Source of the DNA: Cryptomeria japonica
Lineage: Eukaryota; Streptophyta; Pinopsida; Cupressales; Cupressaceae
DNA: 64,000 nt
Assembly (NCBI RefSeq): GCF_030272615.1
Contig: NC_081406.1
Span: 246,757,218 to 246,821,217, forward strand
Reading direction: 5' to 3'
Position numbers and translations under genes: made by a program. Below the pieces are notes generated by a model. That model was not told where the DNA came from. It saw only the letters and a list, made by a program, of their open reading frames with translations, and searched no databases. Below, one piece after another: positions 47,349 to 59,466 of this stretch (position 1 is its first letter; each line of letters starts with the position of its first letter).

Positions 47349-47422
47349 TGCAAAAAATGGGTTGTGATGGCCATAGTGCTTTAGGATCCTACAAATAGGG
47401 ACTGCACGATCCATTACAACCC

Positions 47423-49800
47423 TTGTTAAAACCAAGAGATAAAATAGGACTTGGATTTAATCCTAGTCTAGGGAACTCTTCTAAGCTGAGTCTTACAAGA
47501 AAACAAAAGCAACCAACTTCTAAGACCATCACTCCAAGGTTAAAGATCTTGTCCATTTCAGACACCCAAGCAACAACAACAACCCCATCAGATACAACAC
47601 CTGTAGTAGCATCCAACAAGCCTTTCACACCTAAAGACATTCCTATAATATACAGTGACATAATTCTACAAAGTGATTCTAAGATAGATTCACATGAATA
47701 CGAATGGGGTTCTTTAGCTTCACATGAATTTGAAGAAGATTCTTTTGATACTTTTGAAGATAAAAGAGCTGACGGAGATGTATGGATAAAAACCTTTTGG
47801 AATCTAGATAGTGAGGAAATTTATAGGAGAGATATGTCACCTCCCAAGATCAATTACGACGAGGAGAGTACTAATGATGACCTCAATACCTCCATCCTAA
47901 TCATAACTGACGTGCCCTATTAACTCAACCCAATCAATGAAGTAATGCCAATCATCCACCCCAAACTCATTGACTGGTACCAGCAAGATCCCTCAGACCT
48001 TGACACCTTCCAAAATGATGAGGCGATAATAGACTTTCTCGAATTATGAGATAACATACCAAGTGGGCATCACAAGGTTGGGTTTTCTATTGAACTCAAC
48101 AACATGACCTATTTTGGAGATAATTCCAAGCCTTTCAGTTGTAAAAATATAACAATAAAGAATGGATCTTCTAGTGAAAACCACATTGCAACACTTCTAG
48201 ATCCCAAAAAAGTCAAAACAAAGGACACATCTAATGGTGAAAACCTCTCTCAGGCACCTGAAAATGGAAGGTTTGACATTCTCCTCTTCAGTATAAAGAG
48301 ATCATGCCTTCTCATAGAGGAGAGCAAGGAAATCAATTTGGGATCAAAGGAGAACCCTCATAAAATCCATTTAGCGACATCCTTAACTCACATAGAAGAT
48401 CCTAGCTTTGTGGAATTCTACAAGAAGTGGCAAATAAACTTTGCTTGGTCATATGCAGACATGCCCAGAATGGATCCAAATATAGTAATGCATCACTTGA
48501 CCATAGAAAAAGGTGCAAAACCGGTGAAATAAAATCTTAGGAAAATGCATCCTCAGATCGCGCGCTTAGTGAAAGCTGAACTCAAAAAGTTGTTAGTTGT
48601 TGGTTTCATAAGACCAATTGACAATACAGAATGGATATCCAACATTGTACCAATAGCAAAACTGACTAGGGGCATCCGTATATGTACATATTTCAGAGAT
48701 CTAAACAAAACATGTCCTAAGGATGACTTCCCTCTACCTAACATTGATATGATCATGGACCTGACAGTAGGACATGCGTTGCTATCTCTCATGGATGGGT
48801 TTTTCAGGATACAACTAGATTAAGATCACCCAATAAGATCAACACAAAACCACTTTCACATGCCCATGGGGAACATACTATTGGAATGTGATGTCATTTG
48901 GTCTCAAAAATGCAAGAGCCACATATCAAAGGGAAATTACTATCATCTTCCATGACATGATGCATACACTAATGGAAGACTATGTGGATGATTTACTAGC
49001 TAAATAATTAATAAGAGGGGATCACCTTGCAGTGCTGGACAAAATATTCACTAGACTAGAACAATATAATGTTCGCCTCAATCCAAAGAAGTGTGTCTTT
49101 AGAGTGACCTCTGGAAAGCTCCTAGGATACATTATCCTGGATAAAGGCATTGAAGTTGATCCTACAAAAGTAAAGGCAATAATGGAGATGACACCTCGTA
49201 AGAACATCATCCAGTTAAGATCATTGCAAGGGAGGCTATAGTCAATATGTTGGTTCATTGCATAATTTGCTGATAAATGTCATCCATTCACACATCTGCT
49301 ACATAAGAATGTCCACTTCTAATGGGATGAAAAATGTCAGCCAGCATTCCAATAGCTTAAGGAATACCTGATGAAACCACCTCTATTAATACCACCAACT
49401 CTAGATAGGCCCTTGTTATTATACATATCAGTTACAACTACAACCTTAGGGGTATTACTAGCATGACATAATGTTGAAGAAAAATAATGTGCAGTCTACT
49501 ACATCTCTAGGACACTAGTAGGGTATGAACTCAATTATACACCTATTGAATGAGCTTGTCTCGCAGTGATTTTGGCAGCAACCAAACTAAGGCACTACAT
49601 GTTGATGCATAAGATACAACTCATCACCAAGATAGACCCACTCAATTATTTACTTAGGTTAGAAGCACTAACAAGCCACTTGGCAAAGTGGTTATGATCC
49701 TCAATGAGTTTGACATAGAGTATATGGACTTTAAATAAATAAAAGGTCAAGTTATTGTAGATTAGTTGAATTAAGCACCACTCATAGGAGACCATCCTCT
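47423..49800 (+). pseudogene. Element E reverse transcriptase and first RNase H
   Basis: One frame (47423-48823, four stops) contains an acidic linker and then RT: LVKAELKKLLVVGFIRPI, ICTYFRDLNKTCPKDDFPLP and LSLMDGFFRIQLD. After a frameshift the catalytic YVDD codons lie at 48981-48992 (EDYVDDLLAK). RT C-part follows: LEQYNVRLNPKKCVFRV and GKLLGYIILDKGIEVDP (49032-49241). A worn RNase H reads LLLYISVTTTTLGVLLA and TPIExACLAVILAATKLRHY. Catalytic RT residues survive but the frame does not. Confidence 0.88.
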
Positions 49801-49837
49801 TGTCTCAAATTTTCCAGATGAGGAGATCTTCACAGTC

Positions 49838-50260
49838 ATGCAAGCACAACAATGGAAGCTATATTTTAATGGGTCATACACTAGGCATGGTTCAAGAGCT
49901 AGCATTATTTTTATCATATCTCAAGGTGATAGCATTCCAAAATCATACAGGCTCACATTCACATGCACAAACAACATAGCAGAATATGAGGTCTTGATCA
50001 CAGGACTAAGAATGGTCATACAATGGAACTTGAAGAAGCTACAAGTATATGGTGATTCACAACTGGTCATCCAACAAGTTAATGATGATTACCAAACTAA
50101 GGACAATAAGCTCATGCCTTACAAGAAAATGGTTTATAGTTTCAAGGAATTATTCACAACTATCACCTTCGATCAAATTCCTTGAGAGCATAATAGAGCT
50201 ACAAATGCAATGACTACAATAGCCTCTCTTCTCGATCTTCCATAGAACTCAACACACTAC
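49838..50260 (+). pseudogene. Element E second RNase H (Tat-type)
   Basis: QWKLYFNGSYTRHGS, CTNNIAEYEVLITGLRMV, LQVYGDSQLVIQQ and FDQIP form the extra RNase H typical of the Tat lineage. The first catalytic Asp (usually FDGS) is Asn (FNGS); the Glu and second Asp remain. A stop after FDQIP breaks the usual IPRxxN end. Confidence 0.85.
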
Positions 50261-50518
50261 GACTTTTTAGTTGAATAGCTTTGGATCTTTGCTTATGATA
50301 TCCTGGAATCTAAGATGGTATGTCAACTCATTGGTCCCACTTCCTCATGGTATTATGAGTTTTATGCTTACCTACATCATCAAATCCTTCCACCAAACCA
50401 ATCAAACAATCAACGAAAAACCTTCATATGCCAATTCGCCTGATACACAATCATTGTTGAAACCCTATACCGACAAGGTCTTGATGGTACTCTCCTCTGA
50501 TGTTTAGAGCAAGGTGAG

Positions 50519-51554
50519 GTGACCATAGCTTTAGAAGAAGTACATGAAGGTATTTGTGGGGCCTACTCAAGTGGCCCTTCACTGGCTATGAGACTCATGA
50601 GAACAAGATACTATTGGCCCTCCATGGAAAAAGACTCATATTATTTTGTCAAAAAGTGCAAGAAGTGTCAAGTACACGGAGATTTTATACATGCACCTAT
50701 GCAAGAACTACAACCCATTGCAACACCATGGCCCTTTTGTCAATGAGAACTCAACCTTGAGGGTAAGATACATCCATTATCATTAGGTGGCCATAAATTT
50801 ATCATTACTGTCACTGTGTACTTCACAAAGTGGATCGAAGCCATTCCACTCATCCAAGTCACCGACAAACAGATTGCCTCATTCACCATAAATTGAATCA
50901 TCTACCGGTATGGTGTACCCATGTCCATCATCATAAATAATGGGATTCCCTTCAAAAATCAGATGTCTGAGAACTCTATGAGAAGTTTAATATCCAACAC
51001 TGTTTCTCCAACCCATATTACCCACAAGGAAATGGTCAACCAAAAGCCTCAAACAAGAACATATTGAGGATCTTAAAGAATACAGTCAATGATGTTGGCT
51101 ATGATTGGCACATTCATCTAAATCCCACACTATGGGCATATCAAACTAGCATTTGAACTCCTATAGGTGCAACCTCATACTCACGTGTTTATGGAGCATA
51201 AGCTATCTTGCCTATTGAGGTTGAATTACCATCCCTCGTCTTCAGGACTTGGAACTACTTGATGAGAAGCTACAAGTTGCCTACAATCACCTCAAGGAAT
51301 ATCAACAACGCATGAGTAGAAGCTATAATCATAGGGTCAAACCTCACACATTTGAGGTAGGAGATCTTGTTCTCAGAGAAAATTCTCACAATCAACCAAA
51401 CAAAGAACATCGAGGCAAATTTGAATCCAATTGGCTGGGTCCATATGTCATCACTACCATCTTTGGGTCTGGGGAATATCTGTTAGCAACTTTAGAAGGG
51501 GAACCACTAGTATATCCAATAAACAACATGCATCTCAAAAAGTTCCATACATAA
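50519..51554 (+). pseudogene. Element E integrase, catalytic triad lost
   Basis: The zinc module reads RYYWPSMEKDSYYFVKKCKK then CQ (50519-50746). In the core, the first Asp is Val (VTVYFTKWIEAIPL, codon 50816-50818). The second is Asn (IINNGIPFKN, codon 50939-50941). The Glu is Lys (PQGNGQPKASNKN, codon 51043-51045). The C-terminal part is open at 51249-51554: VKPHTFEVGDLVLRE, GPYVITTIFGSGEYLL and PINNMHLKKF. This enzyme could not integrate DNA. Confidence 0.9.
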
Positions 51555-53825
51555 GATGTGTAGAGAATCAAACTCGTACAAAATTTCAAAAAAACTAGAA
51601 AAATTCAGAAAAGGTCCTGAAAAAAAAAGAGCAAGAAAATAATTAAGAGAAATCATTCATCCAAATGGTGAAAACCACTTCGATGGTGCCTTGGATAAGT
51701 ACAATGATGAAAACATGGCAAACAGGTGTCATTTGTAAAGGTTGTGGCTTCATTGTCTTTCAGGCTTGTTATTGATTTGCAATCAAGGTTATTGCCTCAT
51801 GTGTCCTGCATCATGCTTTCACACTGACACCTAACTAGGGGAAACTTTTTTAACCTAATGATGGGAGTGGATTCTCAAAACTAGTGATTCGCCAAGTTAC
51901 TTAATTGGAAAATGACCTGAAATACTCCAAAAATATTCGTAAAATCTCAAAAAGACCAAAAACATTTCGTAAAATCTCATAAAATAATCCAAAAACATTA
52001 AGAAAACATCAAAATCAATCAAAAACATTGTAATTAAATTGCTTCTTGTACATAAAAATTGAGCCAAATGCAAAAAAATATTTAAGCTACCTAAAACATG
52101 ACCTATCGTAACACCAAACAATCAAACATTTGAGAAAAACATATGCGAGATCATTTTTAACTAGGATGCATCTTTCCTTACAACAAAATGTGGTGACATA
52201 TCTCTTTGACAAGAAGATTTTGTTTGGTTGATGGGCACTTGGTCATATTACTACATTTTATATCAAGTTCCTATGCTACTCCAGGATATCCCCAAGTGAT
52301 TAGAGTGGCCAGGATGGTTCATGATATATTTTTCTTTGTTTTCAATCTAAGGATTGTTCCAATGAAGTTCTAAGGCAAATACTAATGGTGTCTATGTGGG
52401 AAGTTCACTAATCTATGAGATCCTATGCAAAAATACAAAGTCATGGATCACTATGGCTTACTGACTACAACATATACCCTGACCATGTGTATATGCACTA
52501 GAATGGAGGGGAACCTTCCTTGTTTGTGATGTTTGTTTACAGGTGGAGCAATCAACCTTGGTTTTTGATACCTTGGCCAAGATCAGTACTACCATGCACA
52601 ATTAGGAAATAAAGCATTATGAATAGACCATGGATCACCCATTTCATCTCATCTGTATATATTGCACTATGTTACATATCACCCATACATCTGTTCATTC
52701 ATACATTGTAAATATTGTGTGTGCATACACACACAAGGAATGGAGTTGCTATGAGAAAGGTGTATAAAAATCACGACGGAGTACTATGATACACATCACC
52801 TTACATCTAGCATCTACATTTTCAAGAACATTAAAAATTTCATTGGGTGCATAGATTAATTTATATTTAGATCCATTTATAATTCATAACCATTATTATT
52901 TTAAGTTGATTCACATTGGTGCATTTCATTTCGCATTTCATTTATCATATAGGATACTTAGCATTATAGACAGGTGCATAACATTTCACATTATCATTAG
53001 GATCATTCTCATTAGGGACATTCATTTACATTTATCTTGTTATAAATTCATCATTCATTATCTTATAGTGTCATTACATACATCATTTATGGAATTCATC
53101 ATTAAATATCATCATTTAGTGTCATTACATACATCATTCATAGCATTCATCATTAAATATCATCAGCTAGTATCATTATATATATCAGTCATTGCATACA
53201 TCATCCATATCATCATTTCATTTACATCATTTATATCATTCATTGCATTCATCATTACATATCATACACCAACACATTACATTTTATCATTTTATCAAAA
53301 TAAAATATTGTGTCTATTGCATACCAATCATTTTATCAACATCATCATATCAAAATATAGCATTAATCACATCATTTATCATCTCATATCAAGTCATACA
53401 TCATCAAAAATTATAGAAATATGCATCCACAACATGTATAGTCATCATCAGAATAAGTCATAAGCATCATGTTATAAATCAAAATCATTTGCATCCATAC
53501 ATCATCATGAATTATCATACATGAATCAAAATTATATGCATCCAATACATCATTATAAATAAAACGCATCATCATAACACATATAGGCTCCATCACATAT
53601 CATGCATATCAAATCAACAACATATATCTTGCATAAGAAATAAATAATCATCATAAGCATCTAATATCATCGCCACCAAAAATGGAGATTTCATCATATA
53701 TCTCTCATCAAAAGAATACATATTTATCAAAGTACAATGATGTCAAAAATATCATCTACCAAGAATCATCCAAGTATTAATTTGTAACAATGTATAAAAA
53801 TAACAAATACAAGAGGCAATAAGAA
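51555..53825 (+). other. Element E region between pol and the antisense gene
   Basis: Mostly non-coding. AACTAGGGGAAAC near 51835 could be a weak purine tract. At about 52900-53640 lies a long run rich in CATCATTTA and ATCATT repeats, AT-rich and low in complexity; open frames there (52906-53463) are repeat-driven and are not called. Confidence 0.5.
52900..53640. repeat. CATCATT-rich low-complexity tract
   Basis: TCATTACATACATCATT, CATCATTTA and TATCATCA recur in irregular spacing for about 740 bp. It separates gag-pol from the antisense PMD gene and would lie downstream of both. Confidence 0.7.
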
Positions 53826-54036
53826 TCAAATGATGCTCTCGCCAGATGTGTATGAGGAACCACCAGCTAGAGGTGGTGGACAAGGGGGCAGACCCATGAC
53901 ACCCCCACTACTTTTTCCTCTCTAGGAGCGCTCGGATCTAGCTACTCGAATCTATGAGTAGCTCATGGCACACTAACTGTTGGGCACTGCCTGCTCATAT
54001 AAACCCTACCAGTAATCAATCTCTGCACCAGCTCAT
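53826..54036 (-). pseudogene. Antisense PMD gene, C-terminal end
   Basis: On the minus strand the frame reads AEIDYWxGLYEQAVPNS, then a Gly/Pro-rich end KSSGGVMGLPPCPPPLAGGS and a stop (53826-53828). It joins directly to the coiled-coil part at 60246 once element C is removed. Confidence 0.7.
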
Positions 54037-55270
54037 TGTTAGACTTGTGTGAATAATGTTGTCATTGATGTCAAACTAGTCATCTGGTTCTATACCGGAT
54101 AGTGTAGGCAGGCCCGGATATCAGTCCAGACATTATGGATGTTATGGATGTTATGCAAAGTGTTGCAGTTATTCATGTTTGGTTCAGTTGTTGTGAGTTT
54201 TGGTTGGGATTTATTATGCAGCATGGATAGTTTTAGATGATGACCTTTTTGAGGTCCCATTGGGTTCCCATTGACCCCTGTATCCTGGTATCAATTATGT
54301 GTCTCGGTGTCAACGGTTTGAAGCTTTGGTATCTATCAAAAGTATCTCTTCGATTTTTGTGATTGTGGTTTCACTGGTACATGTGAAGTCTACATTTTGG
54401 AGATGTTGAGCATGATGTTGTGGGAATAGGTCCATTCTTTTAGGTTTAGATAACCCTTTCTCTTTTCCAGTAATCACATTATATGCCTTGGTAATCTGAA
54501 GTATGTAAAGGAATTATGTAGTATTGTGGAGGTCGACATGAGCCTATTTATAATGTGTTGGGCTTGGCCGACACACTATTTTGTATTTGTGCTCTCTAAT
54601 ATATATATATATATATATCTGTGTGTGTGTGTGAGTGTTCATGAGTGATGGATGACATAGAGAAGTGAATGAATCAAGTGGGTGTGAGTGTAATGTGTGG
54701 AAGATAGTTGGTAGCAAAATAAGCAGTGTATGTGAGAGTTGTAGACAGCGAAGGAAATCAATAGTACAGTAGTCCTTTACCGAAACAGTAGTGCAAAGAT
54801 CTCTAACTGGATATTCTTTAAAGTTTGAGATTTGTAATATGAGCATAACTTGGAACTGATCTTATGCATTTGGAAATGCAAACTTTCTCTAATAACCCTT
54901 TCAATTGCAGTGAGCATTCTGGCAGTTAGCCATTTCTTTTGTATCTACAGTGAGAAGCCTGGCATTGAACCATTTTTGTAATCTGGCATTGAGCCACCTG
55001 ACAGTGAGCCACCTATTTGTAAACAAAACTATAACTAGTTATATTTTCCTGAGAGTTAACACTCGCTAATGGTTTTTCCTTTTTAAGGTTTTCCACATAC
55101 AAATTTCGGTGTTCATCTTGTGGTTCGATTCTTCTTGTTTATTCTGCATTATTTGTTTTAATTTTGAGGACAACTTCAATTGGTAAAAAGGTTTATTGTT
55201 TTAAATAAGTGGGAATACTAATTCACCCCCCCCCCCTCCTATCAGTATACCAGTGCTTTCAACTTTATCA
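54037..55270 (+). repeat. Element C 5' LTR
   Basis: It starts TGTTAGACTTGTGTG, has TTGTCATTGATGTCAA at 54059-54074, short (AT)n and (GT)n runs near 54600-54632, ATTCACCCCCCCCCC near the end, and finishes about CTTTATCA. Confidence 0.85.
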
Positions 55271-55275
55271 ATAAT

Positions 55276-55287
55276 TGGTATTAGATC
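55276..55287 (+). promoter_or_regulatory. Primer-binding site of element C (initiator Met, two mismatches)
   Basis: TGGTATTAGATC lies five bases past the LTR, against the standard TGGTATCAGAGC. Confidence 0.7.
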
Positions 55288-55344
55288 TTTGGTCCCTTTC
55301 TTGGAAGGCCTAACCGCTTGAGGGAGATCCATGTTGGTTGAGCC

Positions 55345-56395
55345 ATGGCACCTATATACTTGGATGAAGAATTTCAAATGGATGAAGAATTGAATACAAC
55401 CCTTGAAGACTTGGAAAATGTTGAATCAGAGAATCAAGAACTGAAGGAGAATGTGAAGATTGCAAATGAATGTGTACAGAAGTTGAGAGAGAAAATTTGG
55501 AAATTCAAGTTGAGACATAAGGAGGTTAACAATCAGTTGAATCAAGCGAATGAGACCATCAAAGACCTGATGCAGAAAATGGAGGAAAAACACAAGACAG
55601 CAGTTTCTAAATGAGACATTAAAGCTGAAATGTGAGAAGTGTGAAAAGCTTGAACAAGAATTGAGGAATCTGAAGGCAGAGAACAAGATCCTTGACAACA
55701 GCAGGCTCATGGAAGATTTGATCAACATGCAGCAAATTAGGTCAAACAAAACCAGACTTGGTTACCAAACCAGTGTGCACTCGAATCATAATATTAAAGA
55801 AGAAAGTAAGGAAGTCAAAGCAGAGAAGAAGTCAGAAGATGAGAAGAAATCCTAGAATTAGAAATCAAACACAAGAATACAATCGATCCGATAGCCTAAT
55901 GCACAAAGGTACCCATATTTTAATGGCTATTGTTTTAAATGCAATAAATTTGGACACAAGGCAGTGAACTGTAAAAGTATTCAATGCTATAGTTACAAGA
56001 TGTTTGGACATAAGGTAAGCCTTTATATGAATCATGTTGTGAGTCAAAGTTATAGCCCAGTTGCTGTAAATAAGAAGAGTTATAACTTTCAAGGACATTG
56101 TTACAATTGCAATATCTATGGACACAAAGCTAGTGAATGCAAATACAGATCTCATCCAGTAAGATTTTAGAAGAAAATTCTTAGTTGTTTCAAGTGTAAT
56201 CAGCCTGGACATTATGGTAACCTATGTAGGAAAGGAAATGAAGAAAAGTATATCAAAAAGAGTGCAATGAGGAGTGATGAACCAAATAAGAAGGAAAACT
56301 TGGTCTAGAGAAAAAAGAATGAGAACAAAGAAAGTGAGCCTAAAGTACCAGAATCTGGTGTAGGTATCTCTTCCTCCAGAAACTAAGCTTAGAGC
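55345..56395 (+). pseudogene. Element C gag-like: coiled coil and four CCHC-type knuckles
   Basis: Frame 55345-55614 (MAPIYLDEEFQMDEELNTTL) is strongly heptad-like coiled coil, and a second frame continues it (CEKLEQELRNLKAENKILD, 55661-55855). Knuckles follow: CFKCNKFGHKAVNC (about 55931-55972), a worn CYSYKMFGHKVSLYM, CYNCNIYGHKASEC and CFKCNQPGHYGNLC (about 56187-56228). The end is Lys/Glu-rich (to 56395). Multi-knuckle gag ends bind RNA. I see no capsid (UBN2-type) domain before the coiled coil, so this is a reduced or unusual gag. Confidence 0.7.
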
Positions 56396-56675
56396 TTCAA
56401 GTTAGGGGGAGTTATGATCAAAAACAAAAATCTTCTAGCCTCACCTTCTATATGGATCATCTAACTAATTCAGCATGGCAGTGCTTGTGTGGTATCCAGT
56501 ATGCAGAGGAATCATAATGACATCATCAAAAAGAGTTTTTGGTGGCAAAACCCTATGAAGCATATTTAGTAAGATAAGTATCAATCTTGGAGTTCATTTC
56601 TTTCATATCAATTATATTTTCTTAAGATCATTGTGAGTAGTAGAGAAGCAGTAAAGTGAGAAGTGAAGAGCAATC
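56396..56675 (+). other. Spacer between the two element C coding regions
   Basis: It contains AAGTTAGGGGGAGTTATGATC (near 56400), similar to a purine tract, and no coding signal. Confidence 0.4.
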
Positions 56676-58589
56676 ATGGAAGGAAAAATGATTGTCGAAG
56701 AATCTAGTAGCGGAGAATTTCAGATTGTGGACAAAGTGCCCTTGGATGAGTTTATCCTAGAGAAAATCAGAATTGTTGAAGCAAGTTTGAAGGATGATGA
56801 ATTGTAGAGGTTCAAAGAGTTAGAAGGAAAAGGTTTGAATCTGTGGACCGAATTCCCTTAGTTTGACATTGCAGAGATAATCAAAATAATCCTTAGTCAT
56901 GTGTGAGATAACTGCATTGTGTTGGATAAACCCTATCCAATTACGAAGGAAATAATTTCTATGATCACCGACTTGTGTGACAATGGAGATGTTCCAACAA
57001 ATAAATCAATTTTGAATAGGGAAGTGGAAGCCCTAACCAGCATGAAGGGTGATCAGTGAGCTCTTATCATCAACACGATCGTCAACCTTGTAATAAGGTA
57101 TGTTGCCTATCACATCTCTTACAAAGTCTATTTCAAAAATAGGGAAGGAGCCACCTCAGCGATTGTAGTGTATATGACATATATGTTTGTGATGGAGAAT
57201 AGATCATTTGACTTGTGTGAATTATTGAGACAAATATTGTACGAAAAATATCAAGATGTCAAAAGAGAAGAATTATGCCTTTTAGTATGGATCATTGCTT
57301 GTAAGTTTAGTCGTGTACTATTTAGAATCTCTTCTGGAAAAGGATAATGTTTTTTGGGAATCCGATGTGCTGATTGCAAGACAAATCTTCAAATATCTAA
57401 ACAGTTTGAATAACATAGAGGAGATTCACAATAATTATTTTAAATTATTTATGGATATGTGGAGAGTTGGCCTGATTTTTGTTTCTTTCTCTTCTGGTTC
57501 TGGAGAATCTTCTTTCAAAAGCTGCTATTAGGATATGTTGTTGTCATTGATGTCAACATATTCCTGTGATTTTCTTCGATGATTGCATTTTGAGAAGATC
57601 TTATAATTCAGCTTGTAGTGTTGTTTTGCTGATCACCATTTTGTAGAGTTCGATATTTCCTCTGGAATATTCCGATATATATATATATATAGATATTGTT
57701 GGTCTATTCCTATTGATGTTTCAGAGTCACCAAAAATAAACATAGAAGATATGATGACAATTGATGATCTGGAATCCCCTACAACCAAAGGAGTTTCAGA
57801 AATGAATAAGAAGGAAGTAGGAGACTCAAATGATGATTCTAATCCATTAATTCTGATTGATAGTGCAAATAGATTTCAAAATATTGGTGTGAAATGGTTG
57901 ACCTCAGTCGAGTCAGACATAATTGAGAATATTTTGATGAAGTACCTGATCTGGAACAATATTAGTCCAGAAGATGTCAGTAATGTGCTTCCTAAATCAT
58001 TGACAGAGATCCTGAAAGAGAAAATCTCTGAGTAGTCAACTAAAGAAAAAGGTCTGGATATGCAAAGTTTTGTTGAATGAATGTACTAAATCCAAAAGTA
58101 CTTTTCAAATTGCATAGAGGAATTGAAATATTGGATCCATGGTGCTAGCAGAATCTATAGATATTCTATCTCTTGGTCGGCAGCAGCTATGAAGCACAAA
58201 GGAAGAATTGATGCTATTGAAGCCGAACTGATGAGTCTAAGTAAATCTTTTGATTTTATAAATGATAAGGATGGTGAGAAGAGAAAAATAATTAATTCTC
58301 TTCCAGTTGAGCTTCTTTTGTTGCAAAGGCAGAAAGAAGACTTTGTGAGCATGTTTTGGAAAGTTAAGGAGATTGTGGAAGCTTAACTATAACACTTTTC
58401 AACATTGCTTGAGGATGCAATAGAGTATGAGCAAAACCTAACTACTTCGAATAGCTTTTCAAATTTTGTTGATTTTTTGTTTGAGTGTAGAAGCCTTTCA
58501 GTGAGCATTAAACTAGCTATAAACTCTTGGGAAGTCCTTCTAGAACTAAAGGAAAAGTACAAGCTTATATTTATGAAGAAGAGCAGTTG
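56676..58589 (+). pseudogene. Element C second ORF, function not recognised
   Basis: ATG at 56676 opens MEGKMIVEESSSGEFQIVDK, followed by PYPITKEIISMITDLCDNGD, MTYMFVMENRSFDLCELLRQ and, after a frameshift, ESLLEKDNVFWESDVLIARQ (to 57531). A Copia-LTR piece (57530-57712) breaks it. It resumes with MTIDDLESPTTKGVSEMNKK (57751-58035), HKGRIDAIEAELMSLSKSFD (58123-58386) and FVDFLFECRSLSVSIKLAIN (58405-58590). The helical, charged later part looks like coiled coil. Stops number at least six. No known domain was recognised; it is not pol. Confidence 0.6.
57530..57712 (+). repeat. Copia-family LTR start inside element C
   Basis: GATATGTTGTTGTCATTGATG through GATATTTCCTCTGGAATATTC matches the first roughly 190 bp of the Copia LTR family (compare 3490-3740 and, inverted, 27470-27690). 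An (AT)n run follows. It is only the U3 start, not a solo LTR. Confidence 0.7.
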
Positions 58590-58791
58590 AAGGTTTCCTT
58601 ATGAAAGATTCACATTTTTGGTTATATATATGTGTGCTTTCTATTCTTTTTCTTCTCTTTTTTCATCAATGGTATCCTTTCTCCTTGATGTCAAAAGGGG
58701 AAGAAAGAAAATAAGAATATGAGTTCAAGGATTTGAGAATTTTCTTATGCAAGGGGGAGTTTACTCAGTCATGTTTTGAATATCTTTTACC

Positions 58792-58812
58792 ATCAATGAC
58801 AAAGGGGGAGAT
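58792..58812 (+). promoter_or_regulatory. Element C polypurine tract with pairing flank
   Basis: ATCAATGACAAAGGGGGAGAT abuts the LTR at 58813. ATCAATGACAA is complementary to TTGTCATTGAT (5' LTR) or TTGGCATTGAT (58835-58845). Confidence 0.85.
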
Positions 58813-59374
58813 TGTTATACCTATGTGAATAATATTGGCATTGATGTCACAGTCATCTAGCTCTATACTAAATAGTGTATGCAAGACCAGATATTAGTCT
58901 GGACATTATGGATGTTATGGATGTTATGCAAAGTGTTGTGGTTATGTATGTTGGGTTCAGTTGTTGCGGTTTTTGGTTAGGAGTTATTATGCAACATGGA
59001 TAGTTTTGGATGATGACCTTTTTGAGGGCCCATTCAGTTCTTATTGACCACAATATCCTAGTATTAGTTATGTGTCCTAATGTTAGTGGTTTATAGCTTT
59101 GGTATCTATCAAAAGTATCTCTTCAAGTTTTGTGATTGTGGTTTCATTGGTACATGTGGAGTCTACATTTTGGAGATGTTGAGTGTGATCTTGTGGCGAT
59201 AGGTCCATTCTCTTGGGTCCAGATGACCCTTTCTCTTTTTTGGTAATCATGGTATATGTGTTGGTAATCGGAAGTATTTAAAGGAATTATGTAGAAGTAT
59301 TGTGGAGGCCAACATGAGCCTATTGATAACATGTTGGGCTTGGCCGACACACTATTTTGTATTTGTTCTCTCTG

Positions 59375-59466
<92 letters not shown>

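Noticed and set aside
52906-53463. 185-codon open frame rich in His, Ile and Ser
   Set aside because: It is produced by the CATCATT repeat tract and lacks any coding signal.
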